64,000 nt of DNA from Eustoma russellianum (lineage: Eukaryota > Streptophyta > Magnoliopsida > Gentianales > Gentianaceae): assembly GCA_036186865.1 (NCBI GenBank), contig AP025055.1:7178518-7242517 (forward strand), read 5' to 3'. The position numbers and the translations under genes were made by a program. Of this stretch, positions 21,946 to 33,945 are shown one piece after another. Under the pieces are notes generated by a model, which had not been told where the DNA came from, did no database searches, and worked only from the letters and a program-made list of their open reading frames with translations. Numbering within the stretch: the stretch's first letter is position 1; every line of letters starts with the position of its first letter.

Positions 21946-24900
21946 TGTAGGATCTGCAAGGCACCACTAGAAGGGGGGGGGTTGAATAGATGGTGCGGAA
22001 AGTGTGCTTTTTAAAATTTCTTTAAACTTGAACAATTCAAGTTCTGAAAACAGATTCTGTTTTCAGGACCTGTTTTAAAACGTTTTTAAAACCAGGTTAG
22101 AGGTCTCCAAAAATTATGAAAGTTTGAGAGAACTTAGCCTCAGATGTTATGAGGGTCTCCTAAAAATTTCAAATCAAAATTCAACCTTTAACCCCTTCAA
22201 AAACCGTTGGCACTCAGATTGTGCAAATCTGCCAGAAACGGTAGATGGTTTTGAAAAATTAGTTCCTATTTGTGTGAATGTCCAAATGATCTGAAAATTT
22301 TACCAATAACTCCTCACACACTATATTTAAATGGGTAGAAACAGTTTTTGAAAATTCTTTTGGAAAGTAGGTCAAATACCACCAAAGTCTCAACCTTTGC
22401 AAGTCTGAAAATCAGACTGCACTAGTCTCAGAACTTTTGATGTTTGAATGACCTATACTTGTCCAAAAAGGTTGAAACTTGTTCCAAATTAACCCTAGAA
22501 CGTTTATGTATGTTTCTAGAAATTTTTACAATTTTTTGAAATCGTTTGCTATTTTTCCGAACGTGAACAAAAAGGATAAACAGTGCAGAAACTGAAAAGT
22601 AAATGCTGAAAGTAAATTGCACCAAGAATTTTATACTGGTTCGGTTATAAACAACCAACTCCAGTCTTCAAGGAACACCTTCCTTGGTTCACACTAATCA
22701 CACACACGCAGTACACCTTACCGCAGGGTTGATAGAGTTACACCTAACTCCAACCCTTTACAAACCTTGTATGTCGAGTACAATTCACACGAACACCACC
22801 ACCTCGCTAGAATGAAGATTGATCACACCTTGATCAATCTTTTACAAAGATGAATGAATGGTGGTTTCTATGAAGCCTAGTCAAGATTGAAAGAAGTAAA
22901 ATACAATAGGCTTTTTACAAGAAAAGAAAGAAAGAAGATGTAGGAGAAAAGAGACTTGACACTTTGATCACTTTAGAATGCAAATCTTGGTGTTGTATTT
23001 TTTTGTTCTTCTCTTCTCTTCCTTATAGCATGTAGCCGTCCACCCCTATGCCTCTCCCCCTCTTGAAAATTTCCTTTTAAGTGCTTGAGAGAGTGTAAGA
23101 CATCATACTGACAATGCTTTGCTTACTTGGCATCACTTCATTGGACCATCATTTAGTCATTGCTTAGTTGGCACCTCTTTATTGGCTCAATGTTTTCATC
23201 ATTTGATGACATGAAAAATCTGAAATAATCACTTTAAACATGTGCCAATATCAATCATTAAGTCATACCATAATTCACAAATTCTATCATCAAGTGCAAG
23301 ACACAAAATATCCTTCCTTCCATCCTCAAAAAATCGGCCAGCACCTTTTTTTCAATGCTGAAATTTTCAGCATTTACAACATGAGATAAATCCAGATTTC
23401 TTCCATTTTCCTTTGAATTTTTTTCATAAAATAAAATCAACTATATAAGGTAAGTCTTGCTACTAAATGAAGAGTGAACTTGGACACAATAAGGAGCAAC
23501 ATTCGGCCAGCACATCCCCTCACACATGCTGAAAAATTTCAGCATGTGTGATATGAAAAATATCACACTTAATTACCTTACATAACATTCAAATCATTTC
23601 CATAACTCCTTTAATTAATCCTTTAATGAAAAATTGACAAAATATCTTGCTTAACCATGAAGAATTCGGCCATGGTATGTGTAACATGCTGAAATTTTCA
23701 GCATGTGACATAAGAGAGGTATATGTTGAATACTTACCTTTTGTAGCTTCTCTCTTTGATTCATCAACATTTTATGATTGATCCTTGACCAATCAACATG
23801 CCAACAAGGCTCCACATTTGCTCCAACTCAGCTGTAGTGACGTTTGAAAGTGTATATACATGTGCTGAAATTTATTTTTGCTAACTTTGTAAAATAGTGC
23901 ACATTTAATAATACACACATGTAATATTCCAATCAGCCCTTAATTTAATTTTCTAGAACACTTTAAGATGTATATTATATGTAAAAAGTGTCTAGATACG
24001 TGTCACATCATGGTCAAGAAAAACGTTCCATGTTAAGTGCGTAGAAAACCGAATTTTCGATATTTATCGATTACCTGATTTTTCTCTAATTTAAATTCCA
24101 ACTTTTGCACATGATATTTATATTATGTTATACATAATATATATAATATATATTTTAAATTTCAGCTCTTGGATGATTTAAAATGGTACCATAAACATGT
24201 GACAAAAATAAAATTGGAATCTTCACATTTTGGCCTAAATGTGGGGTGATTTGTGTGTGCCAACATGGAAAGTATTTTTGCCTGATTTTTTAGTGATGTG
24301 CACGAATTTTACATCAATTTTTGATGTATATGGGCTGGCCATTTAATTATGGCAAGTACGTGACACGTTGGCGAAGTTTCGGTATTCGCCCGATACGATA
24401 AATTTCGGTTTAGAACCTTTTATCGTGTCGTATTTAATTTGTCATCACCATATCTTATATCATATGATATAAGACCTGAATATACTCATAAATATGAGTT
24501 AAGTATGGTGGTGTGACGTTAACGTACGTACGTAAGATATATAACGTGTCGGTAGTACGTTGGAATACATGTGTATGTGCCTTTTATAAAAAATATGAAA
24601 ATATAGTATATATATGTGTAAAAGGCGTGTCGAATGAATGTGGGGAGGAGAAGAAGACTTTCCTTCCATAGCCATGTTGCCTTTGTGCCTTTTCCAAATG
24701 CATCTTCCTTTAATGAACTACTTAGTTTATTAAACTAAGTACTTCACTTAATGAACTACTTTAGTTCATTAATTGTGGCACCTAGAAATAGTATAAACTC
24801 AACAAATGTTCGCCATATGATGTAAGCTTCAATGCTTCATGGCTCGTTAGTACGGCAACATAATATATAAGCTAAATAAGGCAAGTTATCATGCATACAT

Positions 24901-25000
24901 GTACACTTGTGTATATATATATACTCAACGTTTACATAGATATATATATATATATTCAAATTTCTTATTTTGAAATCACTCAAACCCTCTTATTTCTACA
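21946..25000 (-). repeat. CA 5' LTR
   Basis: 3055 bp, TG...CA, near-identical to 13517-16566. It carries several short head-to-head repeats of the type GCTGAAATTTTCAGC (23356, 23530, 23689), also present in the other copia LTRs. Confidence 0.95.
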
Positions 25001-27493
25001 GGGTTGAATAGTAAGTGCTGAAAATTTGGTTTTTAAAAACTTTTGGACCGAAACCCTCACTTCTGAAAACAGTTTCTGTTTTCAGATCCTGATTTGTTAT
25101 ATTTAAAAGACCTAGTTATAGACCTCCAAAAATTATGAAAATTTCAAAGTAAAACTCCACTTCAACCACTTGAAAATAGTTTTGGTCAGATTGTGCAAAT
25201 CTGCAAGAAACTGTACTTCGACTTGAAAATTTTATTCCTATTAATTGGTGACTCCAAATGGTCTGCAACTTATATAACTAGACCCTAAAGATATTTATTT
25301 TAGTGGGTTGAAACAGTTTTTGGACATTCCTTTGGGAAGTATGTCAACCACCGTTGATGTTCTCAACCTTTGTAAATCTAAAAATCAGATTGCACTAGTC
25401 TCAGAACTACTAACGTTTGATTGACTTATACTTATCCGAATGAGTTGAAACTTGCTCCAAATGAAAAATAGGAGGTGTGGATATGTTTTTGCAAAATTTT
25501 ATGATTTTTGAAATTTTTTACTATTTTTACTGTTACAACAAAATCAATGCAGAAAACTGGAAACTGAAAGTAAACTGCAGTAAAGTAAGAAAACCAAGGA
25601 TTTTATACTGGTTCGGTTAAATCAACCTACTCTAGTCTTCAAAGACACCTTCCTCGGTTATCACTAAATACCAAAAACACCTTACCATAAGGGTGACTGG
25701 AGTTAAACACTAACTCCACACTTTTACAATCGAAACAAACAAACAAATCAATCACGAACTCTATCACCGATCGAATGAAGGTTTGATCACACTTTGATCA
25801 ACCTTTTACAAATATGAACGTGCATGGGTGGTATATTCAACGCCTATATAATATGTATAATATATGAACAATAGGCTTGAGAGAAAAAGAAGAAGAAGAA
25901 AGAAAAGGAGCAGAAGAAAATAGTATAGCTTCTTGGACTTGAGAGAATGTGAGTTGTAGCCTTGGCCTTATTTTGCACTAACATCTCCATTTTATTCACA
26001 TTTGGCAGCCCCCTTTATAGTTTACCCCTTCTTGAGAATTGCCTTTAATGTCCTTGGAAGATTGCCTTGTGTACATATGACACCAACTTGCTTACTTGGC
26101 GCAATATGTTTGGAAGGTGACTTGACCTTGCTTACTTGTGACTTGTTGATTGGTCCACCTTGGCATCCTTTAATGAGATGTAAATTCTACACAAAAAAAC
26201 TCTCAAAACATGTGCTCAAATGTAGTTGAAACATTACCATACTATCACATTTCAATCCCTTGACTTTGAGAGAAAAAATGAGGTGCATTAAGGGGTAAAA
26301 ATCGCCCCACTATAGTAGCACATGCTGAAATTTTCAGCATGTGTCTAATTTGAACTTTTTCCTTGTGTGGTTCCCTCTTGAATGTCACCAATCTTGTGTG
26401 GCATATTCTCCACCAATTGAAATGTCAAATAAGCTCCAACTAGGCTCCAACAAGATGTAGTAGGCGTGTGTATATAGCTGCACATGTACTGAAATTTTAT
26501 TTTTGTAAGTTTTGTCAAATAATGCATAATATTTACACATATATGGTAAATAATAATCAGCCCTATTTTGAATTTTCTAGAACTCTTTATCATGTCTAGA
26601 ATGTGTAAGAAGTGTCTAAATACATGTTACATCTTATGCCAAAAAAAGTTCCATGTTGTATGTTCGTAGAAAACAAATATTTGACTTTCGTCGATTACGC
26701 GATTTTTTCTCCGATTAAATTCAAATTTCTTGCACATGTAATATATGTTATGTCACACATAATATACATAAAATAAAGTGTATATCTAGCTCAAACGGCT
26801 GAAGTAAAAATGCCCATGCATAGTAGAGAAGATTGAATTTGAATTCTCCACAAATTTAGCATAAATTGTGGGTGATTTGTGTGTGCCAACATAGAATGAC
26901 TTAGTCGTTGTTTGTAACATGTGAGACACAAAAGTTTGGCCATTTTTGAATTGTATGGGTTTGCCATATTTATATGGCAAGTACGTGACATGTCAGTGAA
27001 GTTTTTGTAGTCACTCGTTACGACAATTTTTGGTTTATAACCTTGTAACATGTCATTATAATTTTGACGTCACCATGACTTATATCATGTGATATAAGAC
27101 CTGAATATACTCATAAATATGAGGTGTATATAGTGGTGTAACGTCCACGTACGTTTGTAATATATTTAACGTGTCGGTGGTACATCGGAATATATGTGTG
27201 TTGTGCCTATTTTAAAAAATATGAATATATATATATATACCAAATATATATAATAGGAATGTGAATTGAATAAGGAGAAGACTTTCCATTCTCAAATTTG
27301 TTACCATCAAGCTTTCTCCAAATATGTCTTCATTTAATGAACTAGTTAGTTCATTAACTTAAGCACTCCACTTAATGAACTAGTTTAGTTCATTAATTGT
27401 GGCACCTGAAAATAGTACAAAGACAACAAATGTTTGCCATATGATGTAAGCTTTAACGATTCATGGCTTGTTAGTACGGCAACAATATATAAA
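25001..27493 (-). repeat. CB 3' LTR (truncated both ends)
   Basis: Left side begins GGGTTGAATAGTAAGTGC, corresponding to 28036 of the 5' LTR. The right side stops at CAATATATAAAA, about 115 bp before the LTR end, at the deletion junction. A TATA box candidate (CTATAAAGGG on the minus strand) is at 26030-26021. It is the target of the CA insertion. Confidence 0.88.
26021..26030 (-). promoter_or_regulatory. TATA box candidate in CB 3' LTR
   Basis: CTATAAAGGG on the minus strand. The related LTR at 53215-53224 has a perfect CTATAAATAG in the same context (before a GGGGC/GGGGG run), which supports this as the LTR promoter. The CA LTRs have lost it (CATAGGGG). Confidence 0.55.
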
Positions 27494-27952
27494 AGTAGAT
27501 ATTAGCATTCATTCGGTAATAACTTGAAGGATAAGAGTAGATATTAGCATGTTTATCTTAGACTCTTTAACTTGACTAGTACCTTCATGTTTTATTTCAA
27601 GAATTTTCCATATTTCTTGGGCACTATAGCAATTTGACACATAACTCGATTCACTTTTACTCAAACCGTTAAAATGAAAACGCATGGATCTAGCATTCAT
27701 ACTTAATTTCATTTTGTCACCGCTAGTATATTCTTGTTTCGGTTTTACAACTTCTAGTGTGACACCATAAACGATGGATAACTTAGAAGGCATAAAAGGA
27801 CCATCTTCTATAATGGACCACAAGTCTATATTAATAGCCATAATGAAAAGTTGCATTCTAAGTTTTCATTGTATAAAAGATTCACCATCAAAAAGAGGAG
27901 GCCTTACGCTTGACATTCTTTCTGGCTCGGTTTTGTAACTAGTGGATGCCAT
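27494..27952 (-). pseudogene. gag: Copia CB gag stub
   Basis: Starts at 27952 (MASTSYKTEPERMSS), then RPPLFDGESFIQ, a TGA where Trp is expected, and KLRMQLFIMAINIDLWSIIEDGPF. MNARSMRFHFNGLSKSESSYVSNC, EIWKILEIKHEGTSQ and KINMLISTL follow. After a small indel it continues only to the codons for LPNE near 27510, then breaks into LTR sequence. About 145 codons of a roughly 600-codon gag remain; zinc knuckle and coiled coil are lost. The upstream Met start here is in frame, unlike in CA. Confidence 0.85.
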
Positions 27953-27994
27953 CTCAGAAAAATCGTTCGATCTTCTTGTAGTGAGTGTGACTGC

Positions 27995-28006
27995 GCTCTG
28001 ATACCA
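27995..28006 (-). promoter_or_regulatory. CB primer binding site (tRNA-iMet)
   Basis: TGGTATCAGAGC on the minus strand, two bases inside the 5' LTR end at 28009; perfect match to the initiator-Met complement. Confidence 0.85.
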
Positions 28007-28008
28007 CT

Positions 28009-28774
28009 TGTAGGACCTGTATAGCACCACTAGATGGGGGGTTGAATAGTGAGTGCGGAAAATTTTGTTTTTAAAAACTTTTAGACCAAAAACCTTACTT
28101 CTGAAAATAGTTTATGTTTTCAGATCCTGATTTGAAATATTTTTAGACCTCTAAAAATTATAAAATTTAGTGATAATGTACTCTCAGATATTATACGAGA
28201 CTCACAAAAATTTCAAATTAAAACTCACTTCCTAACCCCTTGAAAATACTTTTTGGTCAGATTGCGTAAATTTGCCATAAACTGTGCTCCGACTTGTAAA
28301 TTTTATTCCTATTAATTGGTGACTCCAAATGGTCTGAAACTTATATGACAAGACCCTCAAGTTATTTATATTAGTGGGTTGAAACAGTTTTTGAAAATTG
28401 CTTTGGGAAGTATGCCAACCATGTTGATGTTCTCAACCTTTGCAAATTTGAAAATCCGATTGCACTAGTCTCATAAATATCAACGTTTGATTAACTTATA
28501 CTTATCCAAATAAGTTGAAACTTGCTCCAAATGAAAACTAGGAGGTGTGGCTATGTTTCTACAAAATTTTATGATTTTTTAAATTCTTTTACTATTTGTA
28601 CTGTTCAACAAATTCAATACAAAAAACTTAAAACTGAAAGTAAAGTGCAGTAAAGAACACCAAGGATTTTGTACTGGTTCCATTAAATCAACGTATTACA
28701 GTCTTCAAGGATACCTTCTTCGGTTATCACTAAACACCAAAAACACCTTACCACATGGATGACTGGAGTTAAAC
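28009..28774 (-). repeat. CB 5' LTR, first piece
   Basis: TGTAGGACCTGTATAGCACC to the L1 insertion point at GGAGTTAAAC. It continues at 47605. Total LTR length without the insertion is about 2.67 kb. Confidence 0.9.
28770..28774. repeat. Target site duplication of L1, left copy (TAAAC)
   Basis: TAAAC at 28770-28774 and again at 47600-47604. The uninterrupted CB LTR at 25697 reads GGAGTTAAACACTAACTCC, confirming the insertion point. Confidence 0.88.
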
Positions 28775-30626
28775 TGTTATAGCCCGTGAAGAGGAGAGGA
28801 AAAAAAGAATAAAAGGAAATATAAATTTGATATAGATAAAATTTACCATTGTATTTTGATGAAACAGGAACATGGATGGGATGAATTAGGCGATATCTTT
28901 ACAAAAATATTAACCTAAACCTAATAGGAATTATCTAATACATAATTACTTAACTATATCTATATATATACATTACCACACATCAAACCTAACCATTCTC
29001 CTTTTTCTTTTCCACCCACCTTTCCAGCAGCAGCCTCCTCCCTTCCAGAAATCCCCAGTGACAGAATCCCCTCCCCAGCGCTCCCAGCTACCAACAAAAA
29101 TTGAAAAAAGAAAAAAGAAAAGGCCCTAAATTTACCCCTCCCTACCCACGGCTGCTGTACACCCCCAAAAGAGAGTGTCATTTAGTCGCCTGCAACAAAC
29201 ATTATCAACGTCAGCAACATAAGCAAATCTTATTATTTGTTTGTGCAACCCTCGGCCAGCAGCAGGCAAGGAAGAAAAAAGAATAATTATTGTCCAATGC
29301 CAAACCCAAATTCAATTGTACAATATAGTATATTGAGATAGGTAAGTAATCTTTCTATACTTGTTATGATTTTACAAACTATATAAAGTTATTTTAGGTA
29401 TCAAACTTGGATCATGCATTCGTATAATTGATTGCATAGATGAATGTAATTTTATATATGTATGCCGTGTGGATATTTACATGAAAGTTGAGTTGATAAT
29501 TTTGTTATGCCTATAGCCGATTTGTGTACACATTATGGCAGCATTTAGTATACAATTTTTAGTTGATAGAAGTTTGCAAAATCAATTTCATGTCAACCCA
29601 CTTGCCGATGTGGGACAAAATTTGTTTTAGCGAAATTTTTGTAGCATTTTGCCTAATTCTGTGTTGTGATATTTATGTACATATTGTGTGGGAAACCGTG
29701 GGCCTAAGGAATATATATGCATATGTTTTATATATTTCATTGTTGGTGCTGTCGTGGTATATGTATGTATGTTATAAAGAAATTGTAAGTATCCTTCTTG
29801 TACTTATTATGAATTTCTGAAATCTGTATATTTATTTTCGTATCAAATCATGAATCATACATAAGTAATTGTGATTTTATAAATTGATGTATACATGTAA
29901 GTATGTACAGCCGAGTGTATTCATACGTATAAGGAATTTTGAAAACATAGCTTTCTTGTATGTGACAGCCAAAGGTTTGATAAATTGTTAATGAAAATTT
30001 TTGGCCGTCGCACTGGACCAGCATTCCATAGTTATACATAATTTGCAAATGTATGTGGGGCATGAAAGTTATAAAAGTAATAAATGTTATATGCCCATGT
30101 ACATTAAGTTACGAATCTTGCATGGTTAATATTGAAAGGCCGAAAGTTCTTTTTCATTGTAAATTGATAATGATGGCTTAACTCAGTGAAGATAATAAAT
30201 AATTTTCAAAGCCATAGGATTTATATAAGTTATATAGATATGCCTTTTATTTAATTATATGTATATGAAATTATAATTTCGTATCGTGTATATATATATA
30301 CTCCTAAGTTGCATGCGCGTATATACTTGTATATGTGCATGTATGGGCGTGAAAGTATATACGTGTTTACATACACGGGTGAGATGGTGATGGTTTTGGT
30401 ATTTTAGTTATTTGGTCTATTTGTGATTGGATTATTTGGTGTCATTGGAAAATTATTAGGTATTAAGAGGGCATTTTGGTAATTTTAGAAAAATTTGACA
30501 TTTTGGCCCATTTTGACTAACTTTGGTACTTGAAAATTTGTTTTAAAAAGTTGCATTTGCATATTTTTGGAAATTCACCCCTACACTTGAAATATATTGT
30601 TAAGCCGGACTGGTTCCAAACAAACG

Positions 30627-30749
30627 GAGCGTCCGGACATATTGGCTATTTTGGATATAGAGCGCCTGGACATATTGGCCGCCATTAGGGTTACCCCGGC
30701 ATATTGGCTATTGTGATATAGAGCGACGGGGCATATTGACTATTAGGGG
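30627..30749 (+). repeat. Tandem repeat block in L1 5' LTR
   Basis: Four units around ATATTGGCTATTTTGGATATAG, separated by GC-rich segments (GCGTCCGG, GCGCCTGG, CCCCGG, CGGGG) that can pair with each other. The counterpart in the 3' LTR is 46665-46788, where CCCCG/CGGGG is kept. Confidence 0.65.
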
Positions 30750-31202
30750 ACCAATTCGTAAGTCTTACTGTATAAGTCAATTGTAGGGAAACTGCTATAG
30801 CCATTGCATTATTTTAGACCGGTTTTAGCCGAGTTTCTGATTTTGGACACTTTGATATTTGGATTTGGGCCGAGTTGTACTCGGATTTGGATTTTGGACA
30901 TTGGACCGGCTAAATCAGATTTGAAAACTTTGGACTTTTGGAATTTGGAATTTGGGCCTTTGACTTTGGACATTGCACATTTAGAAAATTGCACCATCGA
31001 TTTTGGATTTGGACTAACCCCTAATTGGACTTTGTTATATACTTTATTGGACCTTGTTATGCACTTTGTTGGGTTTATTTGCTCTATTGCTTTTGGATGT
31101 TAGGGGCAGAATTGAAAGTTTTCTTGCGAAGAGAGACATGCTATTATTTTATTCTGTTATATAATTTTTATGACACTTGCTTTCTCCGTATATGATCCCA
31201 TG

Positions 31203-31268
31203 GTAAGTATAGTGGGATTACTTGCTGAGCGACTTGTCGCTCAAACCATGCTTTAACATTTTTTGCAG
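31203..31268 (+). other. Candidate leader intron in L1 5' LTR
   Basis: ATG|GTAAGTATAG donor (close to consensus) to CATTTTTTGCAG acceptor, 66 bp. Inside lies TACTTGCTGAGCGACTTG followed by TCGCTC, a 7-bp hairpin GAGCGAC/GTCGCTC at the place where gypsy LTRs have GTGAC/GTCAC. The 3' LTR copy (47192-47260) keeps donor and acceptor. Confidence 0.5.
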
Positions 31269-31611
31269 ATAGGCAGGGTAATTAAGTTAGTACACTTAAG
31301 GATGATCAAGAATGGAGGTTTCAGGATTAGGGATATTCCAATGAGACTCGTTGAGGATTTAGTAGAGGACAATTATTTTGCTACTCGAGGTTTATGTACG
31401 TTGGAGATTCAGTTATTATCTACGTTTGACCATTGTATTGGATTTAGATTTTGCCTAGACATTTATATTAATGATGACGATTATTTCGATGTTTAAATTT
31501 TGATTTCCGCTGACGTGTATTTTTTTTGACATTGACGCCTTGTATCTTCCCTAGCGAAATACGCCGAGTGAGTCGTTTCGAGTACTAAGGCTCTGGACGG
31601 GTCTCCACAGG

Positions 31612-31623
31612 TGGTATCAGAGC
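31612..31623 (+). promoter_or_regulatory. L1 primer binding site (tRNA-iMet)
   Basis: TGGTATCAGAGC, perfect, two bases after the LTR end. Confidence 0.88.
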
Positions 31624-32986
31624 ATGGCACTAGATCCACGGCGGAAACGTAGATTTAGTCCATGATCTTAGAAATTAAGTTACGATTTTGCCCCAAAGTC
31701 ACGATCTTAGACCTAAGTATCGATTTTTAGGTTTAAGCAAGGATTATATTTTAAAGACGTTATTGGAAATAAGATGTGACCTTAGGAGTTAAGGGATGAT
31801 CTTGCCCGTAAGTTACGGTTTTAGACTTAAGGAATGACAATATGAAATATCGGCTCTAGAAATGGAGTGGTGATCTGAACATCAGGTGATGATTTGAACA
31901 TAAGCACTGACCTTAGTTATAAGCTTTGATATATTCTAAGCATTGAACTTAGAAACAAGTAATGATTTTAGACGTAAGAAATAACGATACTATGAAGGAC
32001 CCTAGGAATAATTTATGACTCTAGACTTAAGGGAACGATCGATTAAGGGACACGTATACCTAGGGTATACCAGATGATTTTATTCACTTGCCCTATTTAT
32101 GTTTTTGATCATAACCCTTTGCACATTTCCTTAGCCGTGATTTTAGTAACCCTAAGTGAATAATATATAATTAAATTGTATAAATTGCAATGTTAACAAG
32201 GATGCCTTACTACATGCGCTAGTTGGTGCATAAATGTTGACAGGCTTGGCAGTTACAAGGGCTACTTCCCCGTAGTAGCCGCAGGAGACCCGGTATCATT
32301 AGGGTAACTGAAGCAGGTTCATGCCTCTACCTGGTTTTGATTGTTTGTCTCAATTGTTTTAAAATGGTTTACTCGTAATACTTTTACGAACAAGTTATAT
32401 CATTGTTTTTATAAGAAGTCAAGTGAGACAACCGCTTGCAAAAAAATATAACACCCTGATTTTCATGTTTATAAAATTAGAATTAGTATTTATTTTATAT
32501 ATTATTCAAGCTATATTCAAATTATAGCTACTTAAGCTATATTTTTATTTAAAGAAAAACATGTCCATACACATATTTTGTATATTAGGTGTTGATGATA
32601 TATCCAAAGAAGTAAGGACATGATCATAGAGCTAGCTCGTAATTATACAAGAATTGATTTGAGAACTTGGTTCTATGTTGAGGAAGAGAATGGTGTTAGC
32701 ATCTCGGGATACTCAATGGGTATTAGTTGGTTATTGATTTAGGAAATAGATCGAATATAATAAGGTTTAAGAATTTGGAATTATAGATTTCAATTATCTA
32801 AGTTGAATGATACACGATTATGTGGTACAAGTGGAAGTTGAAGGCTTAGCAACCGAAAAGTGAGATTGATATGGTGATATTCATAATGTATCCCAGGTGA
32901 ATAGCTCTTAAGTAGAACTATCATAAGTTGATGATCACATAATATGCAAGTTTGGAGGACGAAACTTATTGTAAGGGGAGTAGGTC
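31624..32986 (+). other. L1 non-coding interior and polypurine tract
   Basis: Rich in short 'ctaagtcatgatcttaga' style repeats (31650-32050), then AT-rich. No gag, protease, RT or integrase motif in any frame. The last 40 bp read GGAGGACGAAACTTATTG and then AAGGGGAG. GGACGAAACTT is the same string that precedes the polypurine tract in gypsy G3 and G4, evidence of descent from, or mobilisation by, such elements. Confidence 0.75.
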
Positions 32987-33945
32987 TGTTACAGCCCCTG
33001 AAAAGGAGAGGAAAAAAAGAATAGAAGGAAATATAAATTTGATATAGATAAAATTTACCATTGTATTTGGATGAAATAGGAATATGGATGGGATGAATTA
33101 GGAGATATCTTTACAAAAATATTAACCTAAACCTAATAGGGATTATCTAATACATAATTACATAAATATATCTATATATATGCATTACCACACATCAAAC
33201 CTAACCATTCTCCTTTTCTTTTCCACCCACCTTTCCAGCGACAGCCTCCTCCCTTCCCAAAATTCCCAGTGACAGAATCCCCTCCCCAGCGTTCCCATAT
33301 ATCAAAAACAATTGAAGAAAAAAAAGAAAAAAAGACCCTAAATTTACCCCTCCCTACCCACGGCTGCAGTACACCCCAACAGGAGAGTGTCATTTAGTCT
33401 CTTGCCACAAACATTATCAACGTCAGCAACAGCAGCAAATCTTATTATTTGTTTGTGCAACCCTTGTTTGTGCAACCCTCGGCCAGCAGCAGGCAAGGAA
33501 AAAGAAAAGAATAATTATTGTCCAATACCAAACCCAAATTCAATTGTACAGTATAGTATATTGAGATAGATAAGTAATCTCCCTATACTTGCTACGATTT
33601 TACAAACTATATAATGTTATTTTCGGTATCAAACATGGATCATGCATTCGTATAATTGATTGCATAGATGAATGTAATTGCATATATGTATGCCGTGTGG
33701 ATATTTACATGAAAGGTTAGCAGATAATTTTGTTATGCCTATAGCCGATTGTGCACACATTATGGCAGCACTTAGTATTCAATTTTTAGTTGATAGAAGT
33801 TTGCAAAATCAATTTCTGTGGTGCAATTCAACAGCATGTCAAGCCACTTGCCGATGCGGGACAAATTTGTTTAGAGAAATTTTTGTAGCATTTTGCCTAA
33901 TTCTGTGTTGTAAACATTTATGTACATATTGTGTGGGAAACCGTG
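32987..33945 (+). repeat. L1 3' LTR, first piece
   Basis: TGTTACAGCCCCTGAAAAGG up to the G3 insertion point. It matches 28775-29700 with small indels and continues at 45772. Confidence 0.9.
33941..33945. repeat. Target site duplication of G3, left copy (CCGTG)
   Basis: CCGTG at 33941-33945 and at 45767-45771. The intact L1 5' LTR reads GGAAACCGTGGGCCTAAGG at 29691. Confidence 0.92.

Larger units (their letters stand above)
13517..25000 (-). mobile_element. Ty1/copia CA, complete SIRE/Maximus-type element
   Basis: 11.48 kb on the minus strand: 5' LTR 25000-21946, primer site, gag (21862-19988), pol (19932-16833), purine tracts, 3' LTR 16566-13517. LTRs begin TGTAGAAATAAG and end ...GATCCTACA. 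The order PR-INT-RT-RH marks Ty1/copia. Long gag with coiled coil, long LTRs and repeated purine tracts mark the SIRE/Maximus lineage. LTRs are nearly identical by eye and flanked by a perfect 5-bp duplication, so it is the youngest element seen. Disruptions in the coding part are one TGA in gag and two single-base deletions in pol. No env-like frame lies between pol and the 3' LTR. Confidence 0.95.
28775..31609 (+). repeat. L1 5' LTR
   Basis: 2835 bp. It contains a short tandem block of CATATTGGCTATT units (30627-30749), an intron candidate with hairpin (31203-31268), and an end TCTCCACA beside the primer site. Open frames around 30804-31103 come from repeated TTGGATTTGG-like sequence and are not supported as genes. 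Confidence 0.9.

Noticed and set aside
30804..31103. 99-codon frame in the L1 LTR, with a 105-codon relative at 46904-47221
   Set aside because: Made from repeated TTGGATTTGG; the two copies differ by a 42-bp deletion and different starts; no known domain.
31612..31623. tRNA gene suggested by TGGTATCAGAGC
   Set aside because: Only the 12-base primer-binding complement; no cloverleaf.
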